From assembly GCF_042678185.1 (NCBI RefSeq), contig NZ_JBHUDQ010000016.1: a stretch of 64,000 nucleotides of DNA. One strand, written 5' to 3'. The notes beneath the pieces are model-generated. The model made no database searches and was not told the origin of the DNA. It saw only the letters and a list, made by a program, of their open reading frames with translations. A program made the position numbers and the translations under genes. Below, in pieces: positions 40,018 to 51,449 of this stretch. Within the stretch, counting starts at the first letter, position 1, and each line of letters begins with the position of its first letter. This DNA comes from Ramlibacter ginsenosidimutans. GTDB lineage: Bacteria > Pseudomonadota > Gammaproteobacteria > Burkholderiales > Burkholderiaceae_C.

Positions 40018-41007
40018 TCAGTCCTGCGGCAGCAAGCGCCCCAGCAGCCCCATTCCCTGCTCCCAGTCGCCGGCCATGCCTTGCAGCAGTTCGTCGGCCT
40101 GGAGCGGCTTGCCGGTGGCGACCGCACGCGCGCCCTTGAGGATCAGCGTCTTGTTGGCCTGCGCGATCGACTCGAACGAGGCGGCCGCCTGCGCCAGCTG
40201 CGGGTCCCCGTCCGCGGCGAGCCAGCGCAGGTGGGCGCCCAGCAATTCGAAGGCCGCGCCCGCCTGCCGCACGGAAGCAAAAGCCCACCGGTGGTAGTGC
40301 TCCACCCCATGCGCACGCATCGCGGGCAGGTCCTGTGCGAGCCGCGCCGCGAACCGGGAGAACGGATTGCTCCTGGGACGCCAGGCGTGGTGACGGCGCA
40401 GCAAGGCGAATGACAGCTCGCGCAGTTCCTCGCTGTCGCGACGCACGACGCGATCGATGTGCACCAGCTCCGCGAACAGCGGCAGCATCGCGGTAGCCGG
40501 GTCCGGTGCATCCAGCCGGAAGGTCTGGCGGAAGTCCTCGCCCGAGAGCTCGTGGTAGCCCGCGTTGTGGAAGTAGCCCAGGCGCTCGCGTTGCACGTCG
40601 AGCTGCGCCATCAGGATGGTCGTCTTGGCATGCGCGCGGCGGTAATCGGTGCCCGCCGTGTCGGGCAGCCAGAACGCATCGGACTCGGTGCAGATCAGCT
40701 TGCCGGCGGCGAGGTGCTCCTGGGCGTGCTCCAGCAGCGGCCGCCACACGGTGAGTTCCTGCACGTCGACGCCGTACAGCGCGCGCAGGTCTTCCAGCGG
40801 CGGCTTGAAGAAGGTCCACTGGTCGCCCTCGAAGTCCACCGCCACCGTGAACGGCAGCATCGCGAGCGGCTCGAGTCCCAGCGTGTGCAGGAAGCCGATC
40901 CACAGGTCGGCGTAGCAGTTCTTCTCGGGCCACGCCGCGTCCTCGCCATGCAGGGCATGCCGGCGATAGCTTTCGGGCGTGAGTCCCGCCAGCATGGAGA
41001 GGCTCAT
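40018..41007 (-). CDS. DUF1839 protein of the aminoacyl-carrier-protein cluster
   Basis: The 329-residue protein fits DUF1839: YRRHALHGEDAAWPEKNCYA, DLWIGFLHTLGLEPLAMLPF and DFEGDQWTFFKPPLEDLRAL are its conserved N-terminal blocks. No known enzyme motif is visible and there is no signal peptide, so it is cytoplasmic. It lies 16 bases downstream of the amino acid:carrier protein ligase and I recall this family recurring beside such ligases in other bacteria. A role in handling the aminoacyl carrier is inferred from context only. Confidence 0.85.
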   Translation of the reverse strand: MSLSMLAGLTPESYRRHALHGEDAAWPEKNCYADLWIGFLHTLGLEPLAMLPFTVAVDFEGDQWTFFKPPLEDLRALYGVDVQELTVWRPLLEHAQEHLAAGKLICTESDAFWLPDTAGTDYRRAHAKTTILMAQLDVQRERLGYFHNAGYHELSGEDFRQTFRLDAPDPATAMLPLFAELVHIDRVVRRDSEELRELSFALLRRHHAWRPRSNPFSRFAARLAQDLPAMRAHGVEHYHRWAFASVRQAGAAFELLGAHLRWLAADGDPQLAQAAASFESIAQANKTLILKGARAVATGKPLQADELLQGMAGDWEQGMGLLGRLLPQD

Positions 41008-41023
41008 GGCGCTGGGCTCTCCC

Positions 41024-41938
41024 TCACTGCCAGAGCTGCGAACGCACCGCCTGCGGCCAGTCGGCGGGGTCGTAGCCGTGCTGCTTGATCAGCGCCAGGG
41101 TGACGCGCTCGAGCCCGAAGCCGAGGCAGGCCGTGTGGGCCGTGCCGCCGTCGGCGCTGCGGATGCGGAAGACCGAGCTGAAGTGGTCCTGGTGCCAGTT
41201 GAACGAACAGATCGCCGTGGGCTTCTCGCGCGAGATCACGGGGCACAGGATCTCGAACTTCAGTTTCTGTTCGACCTGGCCGGCGGCCATCATCCTGCCG
41301 GCGCGGCCGAAGAACGGATCGGAAGCCACGTCGCTCTGCACCGGCAGCCCCAGCCCTTCGAGCAGCGCCAGCCCCCGTTGCAGCCAGGCATCGCGCCACT
41401 GCACGACCTCGTCGGGCCGGCCCACCCGGATGTACTCGCGCATGCGGAAGTGCTGCAGGCGCGTCGGCTCGTCGGACGGCTCGTGGCGGAACACCCAGTT
41501 CATCACGGTGACGAGCTTGCCGCCCTCGGGCAGCAGCCCCTGGAAGGTGGGATACACGGGATAGCACGCCGCCGGCGTGAGCATCACGTCGGTGGGCGCG
41601 AGCATGTCCTCCCAGCGCTCGCCGGCATGGACCTTCGCCGACAGCTCCAGCGCCTGCTTGTCGGTTCCCATGAAGCTGTGCACGGAGCCCGCCAGCTGCG
41701 GGAAGTTGTCCATGTAGCCGAGCTTCTCGATCATGGCGCGCGCCAGGATCGGCGGGAACATCAGCTCCTGCGCACGGTCCGGTGCGGCCGTGCGCGTGAC
41801 GAGGTCGTCGAAGCGGCGCAGGATGTCCTCGAACACCGGGCCCCGTCCCCACGCCCCGCGGATCCCCGTGGGCACCATCAGCCCGTGTTCCACCAGCGCC
41901 TCGGTGAAGCCGTCGACGTCGTAAGTGCGTGCGTCCAT
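41024..41938 (-). CDS. Amino acid--[acyl-carrier-protein] ligase (class II aaRS homologue)
   Basis: The family adenylates a small amino acid and transfers it to the phosphopantetheine of a carrier protein instead of tRNA. The 304-residue product is a bare class II catalytic core without tRNA-binding domains. Motif 2 is WVFRHEPSDEPTRLQHFRM-RE (about 148-168) and motif 3 is GFGLERVTLALI (273-284). Cys125, Glu168 and Cys271 are placed to be the zinc ligands known in this family (inferred by spacing). It lies between the flavoprotein and DUF1839 genes and its carrier is encoded at 43674-43931. The amino acid (Gly or Ala in studied members) cannot be read off. Confidence 0.92.
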   Translation of the reverse strand: MDARTYDVDGFTEALVEHGLMVPTGIRGAWGRGPVFEDILRRFDDLVTRTAAPDRAQELMFPPILARAMIEKLGYMDNFPQLAGSVHSFMGTDKQALELSAKVHAGERWEDMLAPTDVMLTPAACYPVYPTFQGLLPEGGKLVTVMNWVFRHEPSDEPTRLQHFRMREYIRVGRPDEVVQWRDAWLQRGLALLEGLGLPVQSDVASDPFFGRAGRMMAAGQVEQKLKFEILCPVISREKPTAICSFNWHQDHFSSVFRIRSADGGTAHTACLGFGLERVTLALIKQHGYDPADWPQAVRSQLWQ

Positions 41939-43128
41939 CAAGCGATCTCCTTGTGCACCAGCAGCATCGAGGCGTTCTTCGCCGCGATGCGGTCGTTGGA
42001 AATCATCAGCGCCCCCGACAGCGCGTCGCGCAAGGGGCGGCCGAGCGCGAAGGGGCTGTCGTTCTTGTAGCCCAGGATGCCGACGATCTTGAGCGCGCGC
42101 TGCACGATCTCCGGCGACGCTTCGGAGCAGGCGATCTTCAGCTCGTTCAGGCGCAGCGCCCAGCCCATGCCCAGCAGCTCCTCGCGCGCGGCGGGGCTGT
42201 CGCCCAGCGCATCGAAGTCGCGCGCGGCCGCAAGCCAGTTCTGCTTGATGCCGTGCAATTGCACCGAGGCCTCGGCCAGCCGCGTGGCCGCAGGTGGCGT
42301 CGTGCCCGGGTTCTGGCGCGCCTGTCCGCGCACGAAGTTGGCGGCCTTGTTCAGCGCGCCAGCGGCGATGCCCCACCACAGCGACGACCACAGCACGTGC
42401 GAGTAGGGCACCATGGTCTGCGCCGAGATGTCGGCGAAGGGTGCCGGCAGGATCTGCGCCTCGTCGCCGGCGGACTCGAGCTTGAATCCCGGGCTGCAGG
42501 TGCCCCGCATGCCCATGGTGTCCCAGGTGGAGGTCTGGGTGAGTTTCGCGTCCTCGCGCTTCACCAGCACGAGCAATTGGTCGCTGCGTGCGGCGTCCTC
42601 GTCGCGCCGGCAGGTGACGAGAATGGCGTCCGCATGGGCGCAGTACGAGCCCGTGGTGGCGTCCTTGTCGAGCCGGAAGCGGCCGTCGCTGCGCCGTACA
42701 GCACAGACGCTGGACCGTGTGTCACCGAACGTACCAACTTCCGAGGTCATGGACGCCAGCAGGTCCTGTCGTCGCACCAGGTCGCGCAGGTAGGTGCGCC
42801 ACCATTCGCTGTCCATCCCGTGGCGCGCGATGCAGGCCAGCTGGATGTAGTGCATGGCCAGCACCATGGCGCTGGACCCGCACGATTGCGCGAGCGTGGC
42901 GCACAACTGCGAGAGCTCCTGCAGGTTGCAGCCCGCACCGCCGAGCTCGCGTGGCACAGCAGCGGACAGCACGCCGTACTCGCGCAGGCCGGCCAGCGTT
43001 TCGATGGGAAAGCGCGCCTTCGCGTCGACGTCGTCGGCGTGCGCGGCGGCGACGTCCTGGGTGACCTTTCGCACGGCAGCGAGGAGCTGCGCAAAGCCTG
43101 TTGCAGGCGAGGAATTCATGTCTTGCAT
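41938..43128 (-). CDS. Acyl-CoA-dehydrogenase-like flavoprotein
   Basis: The 396-residue product has the family layout: helical N-domain (REYGVLSAAVPRELGGAGCN), beta domain (MTSEVGTFGDTRSSVCAV; WDTMGMRGTCSPGFKL) and C-terminal helices (ALKIVGILGYKNDSPFALGR). The usual RD...EGTNEI tail of acyl-CoA dehydrogenases is replaced by LRDALSGALMISNDRIAAKN. It may act on a carrier-bound aminoacyl group as dehydrogenase or monooxygenase. The start is ATG 43128 (GGAGG three bases upstream) or 43119. Its stop shares a base with the ligase start. Confidence 0.88.
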   Translation of the reverse strand: MQDMNSSPATGFAQLLAAVRKVTQDVAAAHADDVDAKARFPIETLAGLREYGVLSAAVPRELGGAGCNLQELSQLCATLAQSCGSSAMVLAMHYIQLACIARHGMDSEWWRTYLRDLVRRQDLLASMTSEVGTFGDTRSSVCAVRRSDGRFRLDKDATTGSYCAHADAILVTCRRDEDAARSDQLLVLVKREDAKLTQTSTWDTMGMRGTCSPGFKLESAGDEAQILPAPFADISAQTMVPYSHVLWSSLWWGIAAGALNKAANFVRGQARQNPGTTPPAATRLAEASVQLHGIKQNWLAAARDFDALGDSPAAREELLGMGWALRLNELKIACSEASPEIVQRALKIVGILGYKNDSPFALGRPLRDALSGALMISNDRIAAKNASMLLVHKEIA

Positions 43129-43203
43129 GTGCCTCCAGGACCGTAAACTTGTCGCGGAACCATAGCACTGCGGTAAGTTGCCGTGGGGTGAACCGAGGGT
43201 AAA

Positions 43204-43644
43204 TTGCACACAGACAAGCTCATCAGCGCGGTTTCGGCCGGACTGGCCGGATCGGGTGGAAACGTTCTTGCGTTGGGGCTCGACGTCGTGCACATCCCTC
43301 GCATGGAAGAGTCGCTGAGCAACTTCGGCGAACGCTTCGAGGATCGCCTGTTCACGCCGGCAGAAGCCGCGTACGCGCGCAGTGCGCCGGGCCTGCGCGC
43401 GGAGCGGCTGGCCGCACGCTTCGCGGCCAAGGAGGCCACCATCAAGGCGCTTTCGCTCGGCAATACCGGGGTGGACTGGCGCGAGATCGAAGTTGCCCGG
43501 CAGGAAGACGGCAGCTGTTCCATGGCACTGCACGGCAAGGCTGCGACCGCGCTGGCGTCACGAGGAGGCACCCGCCTGCTCGTCTGCTTGAGCCATGACG
43601 GCGATTACGCTGCTGCTGTGGTTGCGGTCCTGTCTGACACGTAG
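43204..43644 (+). CDS. Holo-[acyl-carrier-protein] synthase (AcpS-type phosphopantetheinyl transferase)
   Basis: The enzyme attaches 4'-phosphopantetheine to a carrier protein. The 146-residue product has both signature motifs: ALGLDVVHIPRM with metal-binding Asp27 and RFAAKEATIKAL with Glu77. The TTG at 43204 follows GAGGGT and gives about 20 extra N-terminal residues over ordinary AcpS; a later start is possible. It is 29 bases before the carrier gene, so it is probably dedicated to that carrier. The 75-bp gap to the divergent flavoprotein gene must hold both promoters. Confidence 0.88.
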   Translation: MHTDKLISAVSAGLAGSGGNVLALGLDVVHIPRMEESLSNFGERFEDRLFTPAEAAYARSAPGLRAERLAARFAAKEATIKALSLGNTGVDWREIEVARQEDGSCSMALHGKAATALASRGGTRLLVCLSHDGDYAAAVVAVLSDT

Positions 43645-43673
43645 CACAGCGGTCGTGACGAAGAATTCACGTC

Positions 43674-43931
43674 ATGACAACACTGCAACATGCCGAAACC
43701 TCCATCCGCCGCGTCCTCCGCGACCACGGCCGGCTTGGTGTCGATGCCGACCAGCTGTCGCCTGATGCGGACCTGTACCAATCGGGGATGACTTCCCACG
43801 CGAGCGTCAACGTGATGCTCGCGCTCGAGGGCGAGTTCGATGTGGAGTTCCCGGACCACATGCTCAATCGCAATGTGTTCCGGACCATCCACTCCATCGA
43901 ACACGCGCTCGGCGAGCTCGGCGCCGCCTGA
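43674..43931 (+). CDS. Stand-alone carrier protein
   Basis: The 85-residue acidic protein has the four-helix carrier fold with the modification site in DLYQSGMTSHASVNVMLALE; by alignment to the usual (D)SL motif the phosphopantetheine serine is Ser41. The GMTSHAS variant, lacking the canonical DSL, is what I recall for carriers paired with amino acid:carrier protein ligases. It sits between acpS and the GH2 gene and across a shared promoter region from its ligase. Confidence 0.9.
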   Translation: MTTLQHAETSIRRVLRDHGRLGVDADQLSPDADLYQSGMTSHASVNVMLALEGEFDVEFPDHMLNRNVFRTIHSIEHALGELGAA

Positions 43932-43939
43932 GGACTCGC

Positions 43940-46443
43940 GTGGCACCCGGCGCCGAGCGCATGCAAGTGACGGCCTGGCGCGTCGCGCGCACGGAGCCGG
44001 GTGCACCCGCGCCGGGGGAGGGCTCCTCCGAGTGGATCGCCAGCGCTCGCGCGCAAACCGCTGCCGCCGCCTTGCGCGATGCCGGGCGTTGGTCGCTGGA
44101 CGGGCCGGCGCTGGACTTCGATGCATCGGACTGGTGGTTCTCGGCACGCATCGCCCGCCCGGAGCACCTGCAGGCGCCCCTGCTGGTGTTCGATGGACTG
44201 GCCACCCTCGCGACCGTCACGCTGGATGGCGAGCCCCTGTTCGCGAGTCGGAACATGTACCGCTCGCATCGCGTGCCGCTCGCAGGCCGCTGGCACGACG
44301 GGCCCGCTGAATTGCGGATCCACTGCGCCGCGCTCGCCCCCGAGCTCGCGCTGCGCCGGCCACGTCCGCGCTGGCGCACCCCCATGCTGCCCAACCAGCA
44401 ACTGCGATGGCTGCGCACGACCTTGCTCGGTCGCACACCCGGCTGGTCGCCGCCGGCGCCGCCGGTGGGTCCGTGGCGTGACGTGTGGCTGGCCGAGGAG
44501 CGCGATGCGCCCACGTCGCGCCTGCAAGCCACGCTGCACGATCGCCAGGGCCGCGTGCGCCTCGACGTCGAGGCGCCCCGCGCATCCTGCGGGGACATCG
44601 AATCGGCCGAGCTGGTGGTGGCGCGCGAGGGCCGCGAATGGCGCACGGCGGTCGCCATCGCGCGCGACGGTTCCTGGACCGCGGAGCTCGTGATCGACGC
44701 GCCAGCGCTGTGGTGGCCGCACACGCATGGCGAGCCGGCGCTCTACGACGTCGCGCTCGCATGGCAGGAACGCAGCGGCCGCTTGCGCCGTGTCGCCCTG
44801 GGGCGCACGGGCTTTCGCCGCATCGAGATCGATACAGGGAACGACGGCTTCGCCGTGCGCGTGAACGGGGAACTCGTGTTCTGCCGCGGTGCCGGATGGA
44901 CGCCGCTCGATCCCGTGAGCCTGCGCGCCACGCCCGAGGCCCTGCACGCGGCGCTCACGCAGACCCGCGACGGCGGCCTCAACATGCTGCGGCTGGCCGG
45001 CACCACGGTGTACGAAGAGGATGCGTTCTACGCGGCCTGCGACGAGATCGGCCTGCTGGTGTGGCAGGACTTCATGTTCGCGAGCATGGACTACCCGCTG
45101 CAGGACGAGGCGTTCGCAGCGGATGCGCTGGCGGAGGCGCGCGAGCAGCTGCGGCGGCTTGGCAGCCATCCCTGCCTGGCCGTCCTGTGCGGCAACAGCG
45201 AGGTGGAGCAGCAGGCCGCGATGTGGGGCGCTCCGCGCGAGCTCTGGCAGCCGCGCTTCTTCCACGTCGACCTGCGCGAACTGTGCGCGGCGCAGGCGCC
45301 GCAGGTGCCTTACTGGCCGTCCAGCGCACACGGCGGCGCCTTTCCGCATATCGCCAGTTGCGGCACCACTTCCTATTACGGCGTGGGCGCCTACGAGCGG
45401 CCGCTGGAGGACGCGCGGCACAGCGGGCTGCGCTTCGCCACCGAATGCCTGGCGTTCGCGGGCGTGCCCTCGCCGGACACCTTGTCGCGCCTGCCCGGCG
45501 GACTGGCGACGCGCGCGCACCACCCGGCGTGGAAGCAGCGCTCGCCGCGCGACCTGGGCGCGGGCTGGGACTTCGACGACGTGCGCGACCACTATGTGCA
45601 GCGTCTCTTCGCAGTCGATCCCGCGCGGCTGCGCCACTCCGACCACGAGCGCTACCTGGCTCTGGGGCGGCTCGCCGTCGCGCAGGCCATGGAGGCCGCG
45701 TTCGGCGAGTGGCGCCGGCCGGGTTCTGCCTGTGGCGGCGCGCTGCTCCTGTTCCTGCGTGACCTGTGGGCCGGCGCGGGCTGGGGCGTGCTGGACGACC
45801 AGGGATTGCCCAAGTCCGGCTGGCATGCGCTGCGGCGCGCCTGGCAACCGCTGGCCCTCTCGTTCACCGACGAAGGCGGCAACGGCGTTGCCGTGCACGT
45901 CGTCAACGATGGCGCGTCCCCCGTGCGCGCGCGGCTGCAGATCCAGGCGTGGCGCGACCCCGCCGTTCGCATCGCGCAGGGCGAGCAGGAGGTCGAAGTG
46001 CCGGCACGCGGCGGGCTCACGCTCTCCTGTGTCGACGTGCTGGGCCAGTTCATCGACCTCAATCATGCGTACCGCTTCGGTCCGGCGCCGTGCGATGCGC
46101 TCTTTGGCACGTTGTGCACGCCGGACGGACGATCGCTCGCGGAAGCGGTGAGCTTCCCCGCCGGGCTGGCCGCATTGCTGGCCCGGCCGCGACCGGAGAT
46201 CGGATTGACGGGACAAGTGCTGCGCGTCGGGGGCGATGTCGCCCGGGTCGTGGTCAGCGCGCGCGATATCGCCGTGGACGTGCAGGTGGAAGTGCCTGGC
46301 TGGACTGCACAGGACTCGCATTTCCACCTGCCTCCCGGCGGCCAGCGCGAGCTGGACCTGCACCGGCACCGGCCCGGCGCGCCGCTGGCAGGACGGGTTC
46401 TCGCGACGAATGCACTGGGCGATGCCATGCTGGAGGGCGCACG

Positions 46444-46447
<4 letters not shown>
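43940..46447 (+). CDS. GH2 beta-mannosidase-like glycosidase
   Basis: The 835-residue protein has the GH2 order: jelly-roll domain, immunoglobulin-like domain and TIM barrel. The barrel shows WQDFMFASMDYPLQDEAFAA and the acid/base Glu421 in CGNSEVEQQA. The probable nucleophile is Glu502 in RFATECLAFAGVP. No signal peptide is visible, so it acts in the cytoplasm. GAGGA five bases before the GTG at 43940 supports that start. It lies eight bases after the carrier gene and overlaps the hydrolase gene, so it belongs to the same operon. The substrate is unknown. Confidence 0.85.
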
Positions 46448-48357
<1,910 letters not shown>

Positions 48358-48402
48358 GGGGCGCGCGCAGGACAGGGCGCCCTACGGGCCACGGAAAGCA
48401 AG

Positions 48403-48426
48403 AAGGGCTGCGCAAGCAGCCCTTTT
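48403..48426 (+). terminator. Terminator after the carrier-protein operon
   Basis: AAGGGCTGC (48403-48411), loop GCAA, GCAGCCCTT (48416-48424), followed by TTCCTT. It ends the acpS-acp-GH2-hydrolase transcript and may also serve the small gene on the other strand. Confidence 0.8.
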
Positions 48427-48447
48427 CCTTCTGGAGCGCCGGAACCC

Positions 48448-48642
48448 TCAGAGGGTCAGCGTGAGCACCCGCTGTTCTTCCGTGCCGATCTCGGCGTGCC
48501 ACGGGCCGTTGCCTGCAGGGTCCTCGCTGGCGAGCGGCATCCACCCGCTGGTGGAAGGGACCGGGATGGTCAGCGTATGCGCGTCTTCTTCGGCGCGCTG
48601 CACGGTGTCGGCCCAGGACGGGATTGGAAGCTCGATCCTCAT
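48448..48642 (-). CDS. Small hypothetical acidic protein
   Basis: The 64-residue product starts MRIELPIPSWADTVQRAEED and ends EQRVLTLTL. It is acidic with alternating hydrophobic residues that suggest a small beta-rich protein. A longer start (GTG 48723) would add 27 residues and reach toward the htpG promoter; neither start has a clear ribosome-binding site. I do not recognise a family. Confidence 0.45.
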   Translation of the reverse strand: MRIELPIPSWADTVQRAEEDAHTLTIPVPSTSGWMPLASEDPAGNGPWHAEIGTEEQRVLTLTL

Positions 48643-48805
48643 GGAGTGCCACTGTAACCAGCGGTTGCGCCCTTCGAAGCGGGGCGGCCGCTGCAACTCT
48701 GCGGGAAACGTCAAAAACTTCACGAGGAGCGTGCAGTAGCATCGCCTTCCTTGAAAAGTTCACGGGCGGCCCTAGCTCGAGAACGCTGCATCCGGACAAC
48801 ACGCC

Positions 48806-50716
48806 ATGAGCCAGAAACAAACCCTCTCTTTCCAGGCCGAGGTGGCACAGCTGCTGCACCTCGTCACCCACTCGCTGTATTCCAACAAGGAGATCTTCCT
48901 GCGGGAGCTGATCTCCAACGCCTCGGACGCCTGCGACAAGCTGCGCTTCGAGGCCCTGCATCATCCCGAGCTCTACGAGGACGCGCCCAACCTGGAGGTG
49001 CGCGTGAGCTTCGACAAGGAGGCACGCACGCTGACCATCGCCGACAACGGCATCGGCCTGTCGGCGCAGGAGGCCATCGACAACCTGGGCACCATTGCCA
49101 AGAGCGGCACGCGCGAATTCATGTCGCGCCTGTCCGGTGACCAGAAGGCCGACGCGCAGCTGATCGGCCAGTTCGGGGTGGGCTTCTATTCCGGTTTCAT
49201 CGTCGCGGACCGCATCACGGTCGAATCCCGCCGTGCCGGCCTGCCGCCCGAAGAGGGCGTGCGCTGGGTGAGCGGCGGCGCCGGCGACTTCGAGGTGGAG
49301 ACGATCACGCGGCCGCAGCGCGGCACGTCCGTGACGCTGCACCTGCGCGACGACGCCCTCGATTACCTCTCCACCTGGAAGTTGAAGTCCATCATCTCGA
49401 AGTACTCCGACCACATCCAGCTCCCGATCCTGATGCGCAAGGAGGAGTGGAAGGAGGGCGAGGACGGCAAGCCCGGCGAGCACGTGCTGTCGGACGAATG
49501 GGAGACCGTCAACCAGGCCACCGCGCTGTGGTCGCGGCCCAAGAAGGACATCACGCCGGAGCAGTACAAGGAGTTCTACAAGTCGATCAGCCACGACTAC
49601 GAGGACCCGCTCGCCTGGACGCACAACCGCGTCGAGGGCAGCACCGAGTACACGCAGTTGCTGTTCATCCCCGCGCACGCGCCCTTCGACCTGTGGAACC
49701 GCGAGAAGGCCGCAGGCGTGAAGCTGTACGTCAAGCGCGTGTTCATCATGGACGAGGCCGAGGCGCTGCTGCCGTCCTACCTGCGCTTCGTGAAGGGCGT
49801 GATCGATTCGGCCGACCTGCCGCTGAACGTCAGCCGCGAGCTGCTGCAGGAAAGCCGCGACGTGAAGGCGATCCGCGAAGGCAACACGCGCCGCGTGCTG
49901 TCCATGATCGAGGACCTCGCGAAGTCCGAGCAGGAAGAGGGCGCGAGCGCGGAGGACAAGGTCAAGTTCGCGAAGTTCTGGGCCGAGTTCGGCGCGGTGC
50001 TGAAGGAAGGCCTGGGCGAGGACGCGGGCAACCGCGAGCGCATCGCCAAGCTGCTGCGCTTCGCCTCCACGCAGAGCGATGCCGCCAGCGTGTCGCTGGC
50101 CGACTACAAGGCGCGCATGAAGGAGGGGCAGGACGCCATCTACTACATCACCGGCGACACGCAGGCCGCTGCCGCCCACAGCCCGCAGCTGGAGATCTTC
50201 CGCAAGAAGGGCATCGAAGTGCTGTACATGACGGACCGCGTGGACGAATGGGCGCTGTCCTTCCTGCAGGAGTTCGAAGGCACGCCGCTGCAGTCGGTGG
50301 CCAAGGGCCAGGTGGACCTGGGCAAGCTGCAGGACGAGTCCGAGAAGAAGGCCGCGGAGGAAGCTGCCGAGTCCTTCAAGCCGGTGCTCGCCAAGCTGAA
50401 GGAGGCGCTCAAGGACAAGGCGCAGGACGTGCGCGTCACGACGCGGCTGGTCGATTCACCGGCCTGTCTCGTGGTCACCGAAGGCGGCATGAGCCTGCAG
50501 CTGGCGCGGCTGTTGAAGCAGGCCGGCCAGAAGGCGCCCGACGTGAAGCCAGTGCTCGAAGTGAACGCCTCCCACCCGCTGGTGCGCAAGCTCGATGGCT
50601 CGCCGCACTTCCACGACCTGGCGCAGATCCTGTTCGACCAGGCGCTGCTCGCCGAGGGCGGCATGCCGGAGGACCCGGCGGCCTACGTGAAGCGCGTGAA
50701 CGCGCTGCTGGCCTGA
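48806..50716 (+). CDS. htpG: Molecular chaperone HtpG (Hsp90)
   Basis: HtpG is the bacterial Hsp90. The 636-residue product has the GHKL ATPase domain with FLRELISNASDACDKLRFEA, DNGIGLS and GQFGVGFYSGFIVAD, the middle domain with LPLNVSRELLQESRDVKAIR, and the C-terminal dimerisation domain. Length is normal and the start MSQKQTLSFQAEVAQLLHLV is typical. It appears monocistronic. Confidence 0.97.
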   Translation: MSQKQTLSFQAEVAQLLHLVTHSLYSNKEIFLRELISNASDACDKLRFEALHHPELYEDAPNLEVRVSFDKEARTLTIADNGIGLSAQEAIDNLGTIAKSGTREFMSRLSGDQKADAQLIGQFGVGFYSGFIVADRITVESRRAGLPPEEGVRWVSGGAGDFEVETITRPQRGTSVTLHLRDDALDYLSTWKLKSIISKYSDHIQLPILMRKEEWKEGEDGKPGEHVLSDEWETVNQATALWSRPKKDITPEQYKEFYKSISHDYEDPLAWTHNRVEGSTEYTQLLFIPAHAPFDLWNREKAAGVKLYVKRVFIMDEAEALLPSYLRFVKGVIDSADLPLNVSRELLQESRDVKAIREGNTRRVLSMIEDLAKSEQEEGASAEDKVKFAKFWAEFGAVLKEGLGEDAGNRERIAKLLRFASTQSDAASVSLADYKARMKEGQDAIYYITGDTQAAAAHSPQLEIFRKKGIEVLYMTDRVDEWALSFLQEFEGTPLQSVAKGQVDLGKLQDESEKKAAEEAAESFKPVLAKLKEALKDKAQDVRVTTRLVDSPACLVVTEGGMSLQLARLLKQAGQKAPDVKPVLEVNASHPLVRKLDGSPHFHDLAQILFDQALLAEGGMPEDPAAYVKRVNALLA

Positions 50717-50726
50717 GCGCGTGCCG

Positions 50727-50748
50727 GGGCCGCGCGCCTGCGCGGCCC
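50727..50748. terminator. GC-rich hairpin between htpG and the converging gene
   Basis: GGGCCGCGC (50727-50735) and GCGCGGCCC (50740-50748) form a perfect 9-bp stem with a 4-base loop. No U-tract follows, so termination efficiency is uncertain; it may end transcripts from both sides. Confidence 0.5.
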
Positions 50749-50753
50749 TGGCT

Positions 50754-51449
50754 TCAGTCGAAGCCGCAGCGCGCGCGCAGGTCGGCCGCGTCGGCGGAGG
50801 TCAGCGTCGCGATCAGCGCGGCGGCGAGCTCGGGCTCCTGCGCACCGGAGGCCACGACGGCCGTGTAGGTCGTGACGAGCTCGTGCGGCGCCGGCAGCAC
50901 GCCGGTGACCTGCACACCCGGGGTATTGAGGATCTCCGTGACCTGCGTGCAGCCGACGGCCTCGGCCTGCGTCGACTGCGCGAGTGCGGCCATCGCCGCG
51001 GCGCCATTCGGATAGGTGCGGTGGCGCGAGGTGTCCTGCGCCAGGCCGAGGGCCTGCAGCACCTTCATGAAATGGATGCCCGCCGTGGCCTTCGCCGGAT
51101 CGGGGAAATAGATTTCCGGCGCGGCGGCGAGCAGCGCCTGCAACTGCTGCGGCGTCTGCACGGACACCGGGGCGTGCTGCTGTTTGAGCGCGACGCCGGT
51201 CTTGACCCGTCCCAGCGGTCGCGCGCTGGCTGCATCGGCACGGCCTTGTCGCCCGAGCTCGTCGACGAGGGCCTGGGTGAGGATCAGCAGGTCGCAGGGC
51301 GCGCCGCCCAGCAGCTTGTCGCGCATGGCGCCGACGGCGCCGAAGCTGCCTTGCAGCCTGCAGTCGTGCTGCTGCTCGAAGGCGGCCTGCAGGCGACTCA
51401 CCAGGCCCTGCGCGGCACCGCCGCTGAGGATGTTCAGTGTCTTGGGCAT
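50754..51449 (-). CDS. Substrate-binding protein, ModA-like fold, without signal peptide
   Basis: The 231-residue product has the periplasmic-binding-protein type 2 fold: LNILSGGAAQGLVSRLQAAF, GAVGAMRDKLLGGAPCDLLI, and IYFPDPAKATAGIHFMKVLQ. It resembles molybdate-binding ModA-like proteins, but the N-terminus MPKTLNILSGG has no signal peptide, so it may be cytoplasmic. It shares one base with the stop of the Bug receptor gene upstream and is last in this operon. Confidence 0.78.
   Translation of the reverse strand: MPKTLNILSGGAAQGLVSRLQAAFEQQHDCRLQGSFGAVGAMRDKLLGGAPCDLLILTQALVDELGRQGRADAASARPLGRVKTGVALKQQHAPVSVQTPQQLQALLAAAPEIYFPDPAKATAGIHFMKVLQALGLAQDTSRHRTYPNGAAAMAALAQSTQAEAVGCTQVTEILNTPGVQVTGVLPAPHELVTTYTAVVASGAQEPELAAALIATLTSADAADLRARCGFD

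Noticed and set aside
41024..41938. The ligase considered as a true glycyl- or seryl-tRNA synthetase
   Set aside because: At 304 residues it lacks any tRNA-binding domain and lies beside a carrier protein and phosphopantetheinyl transferase.
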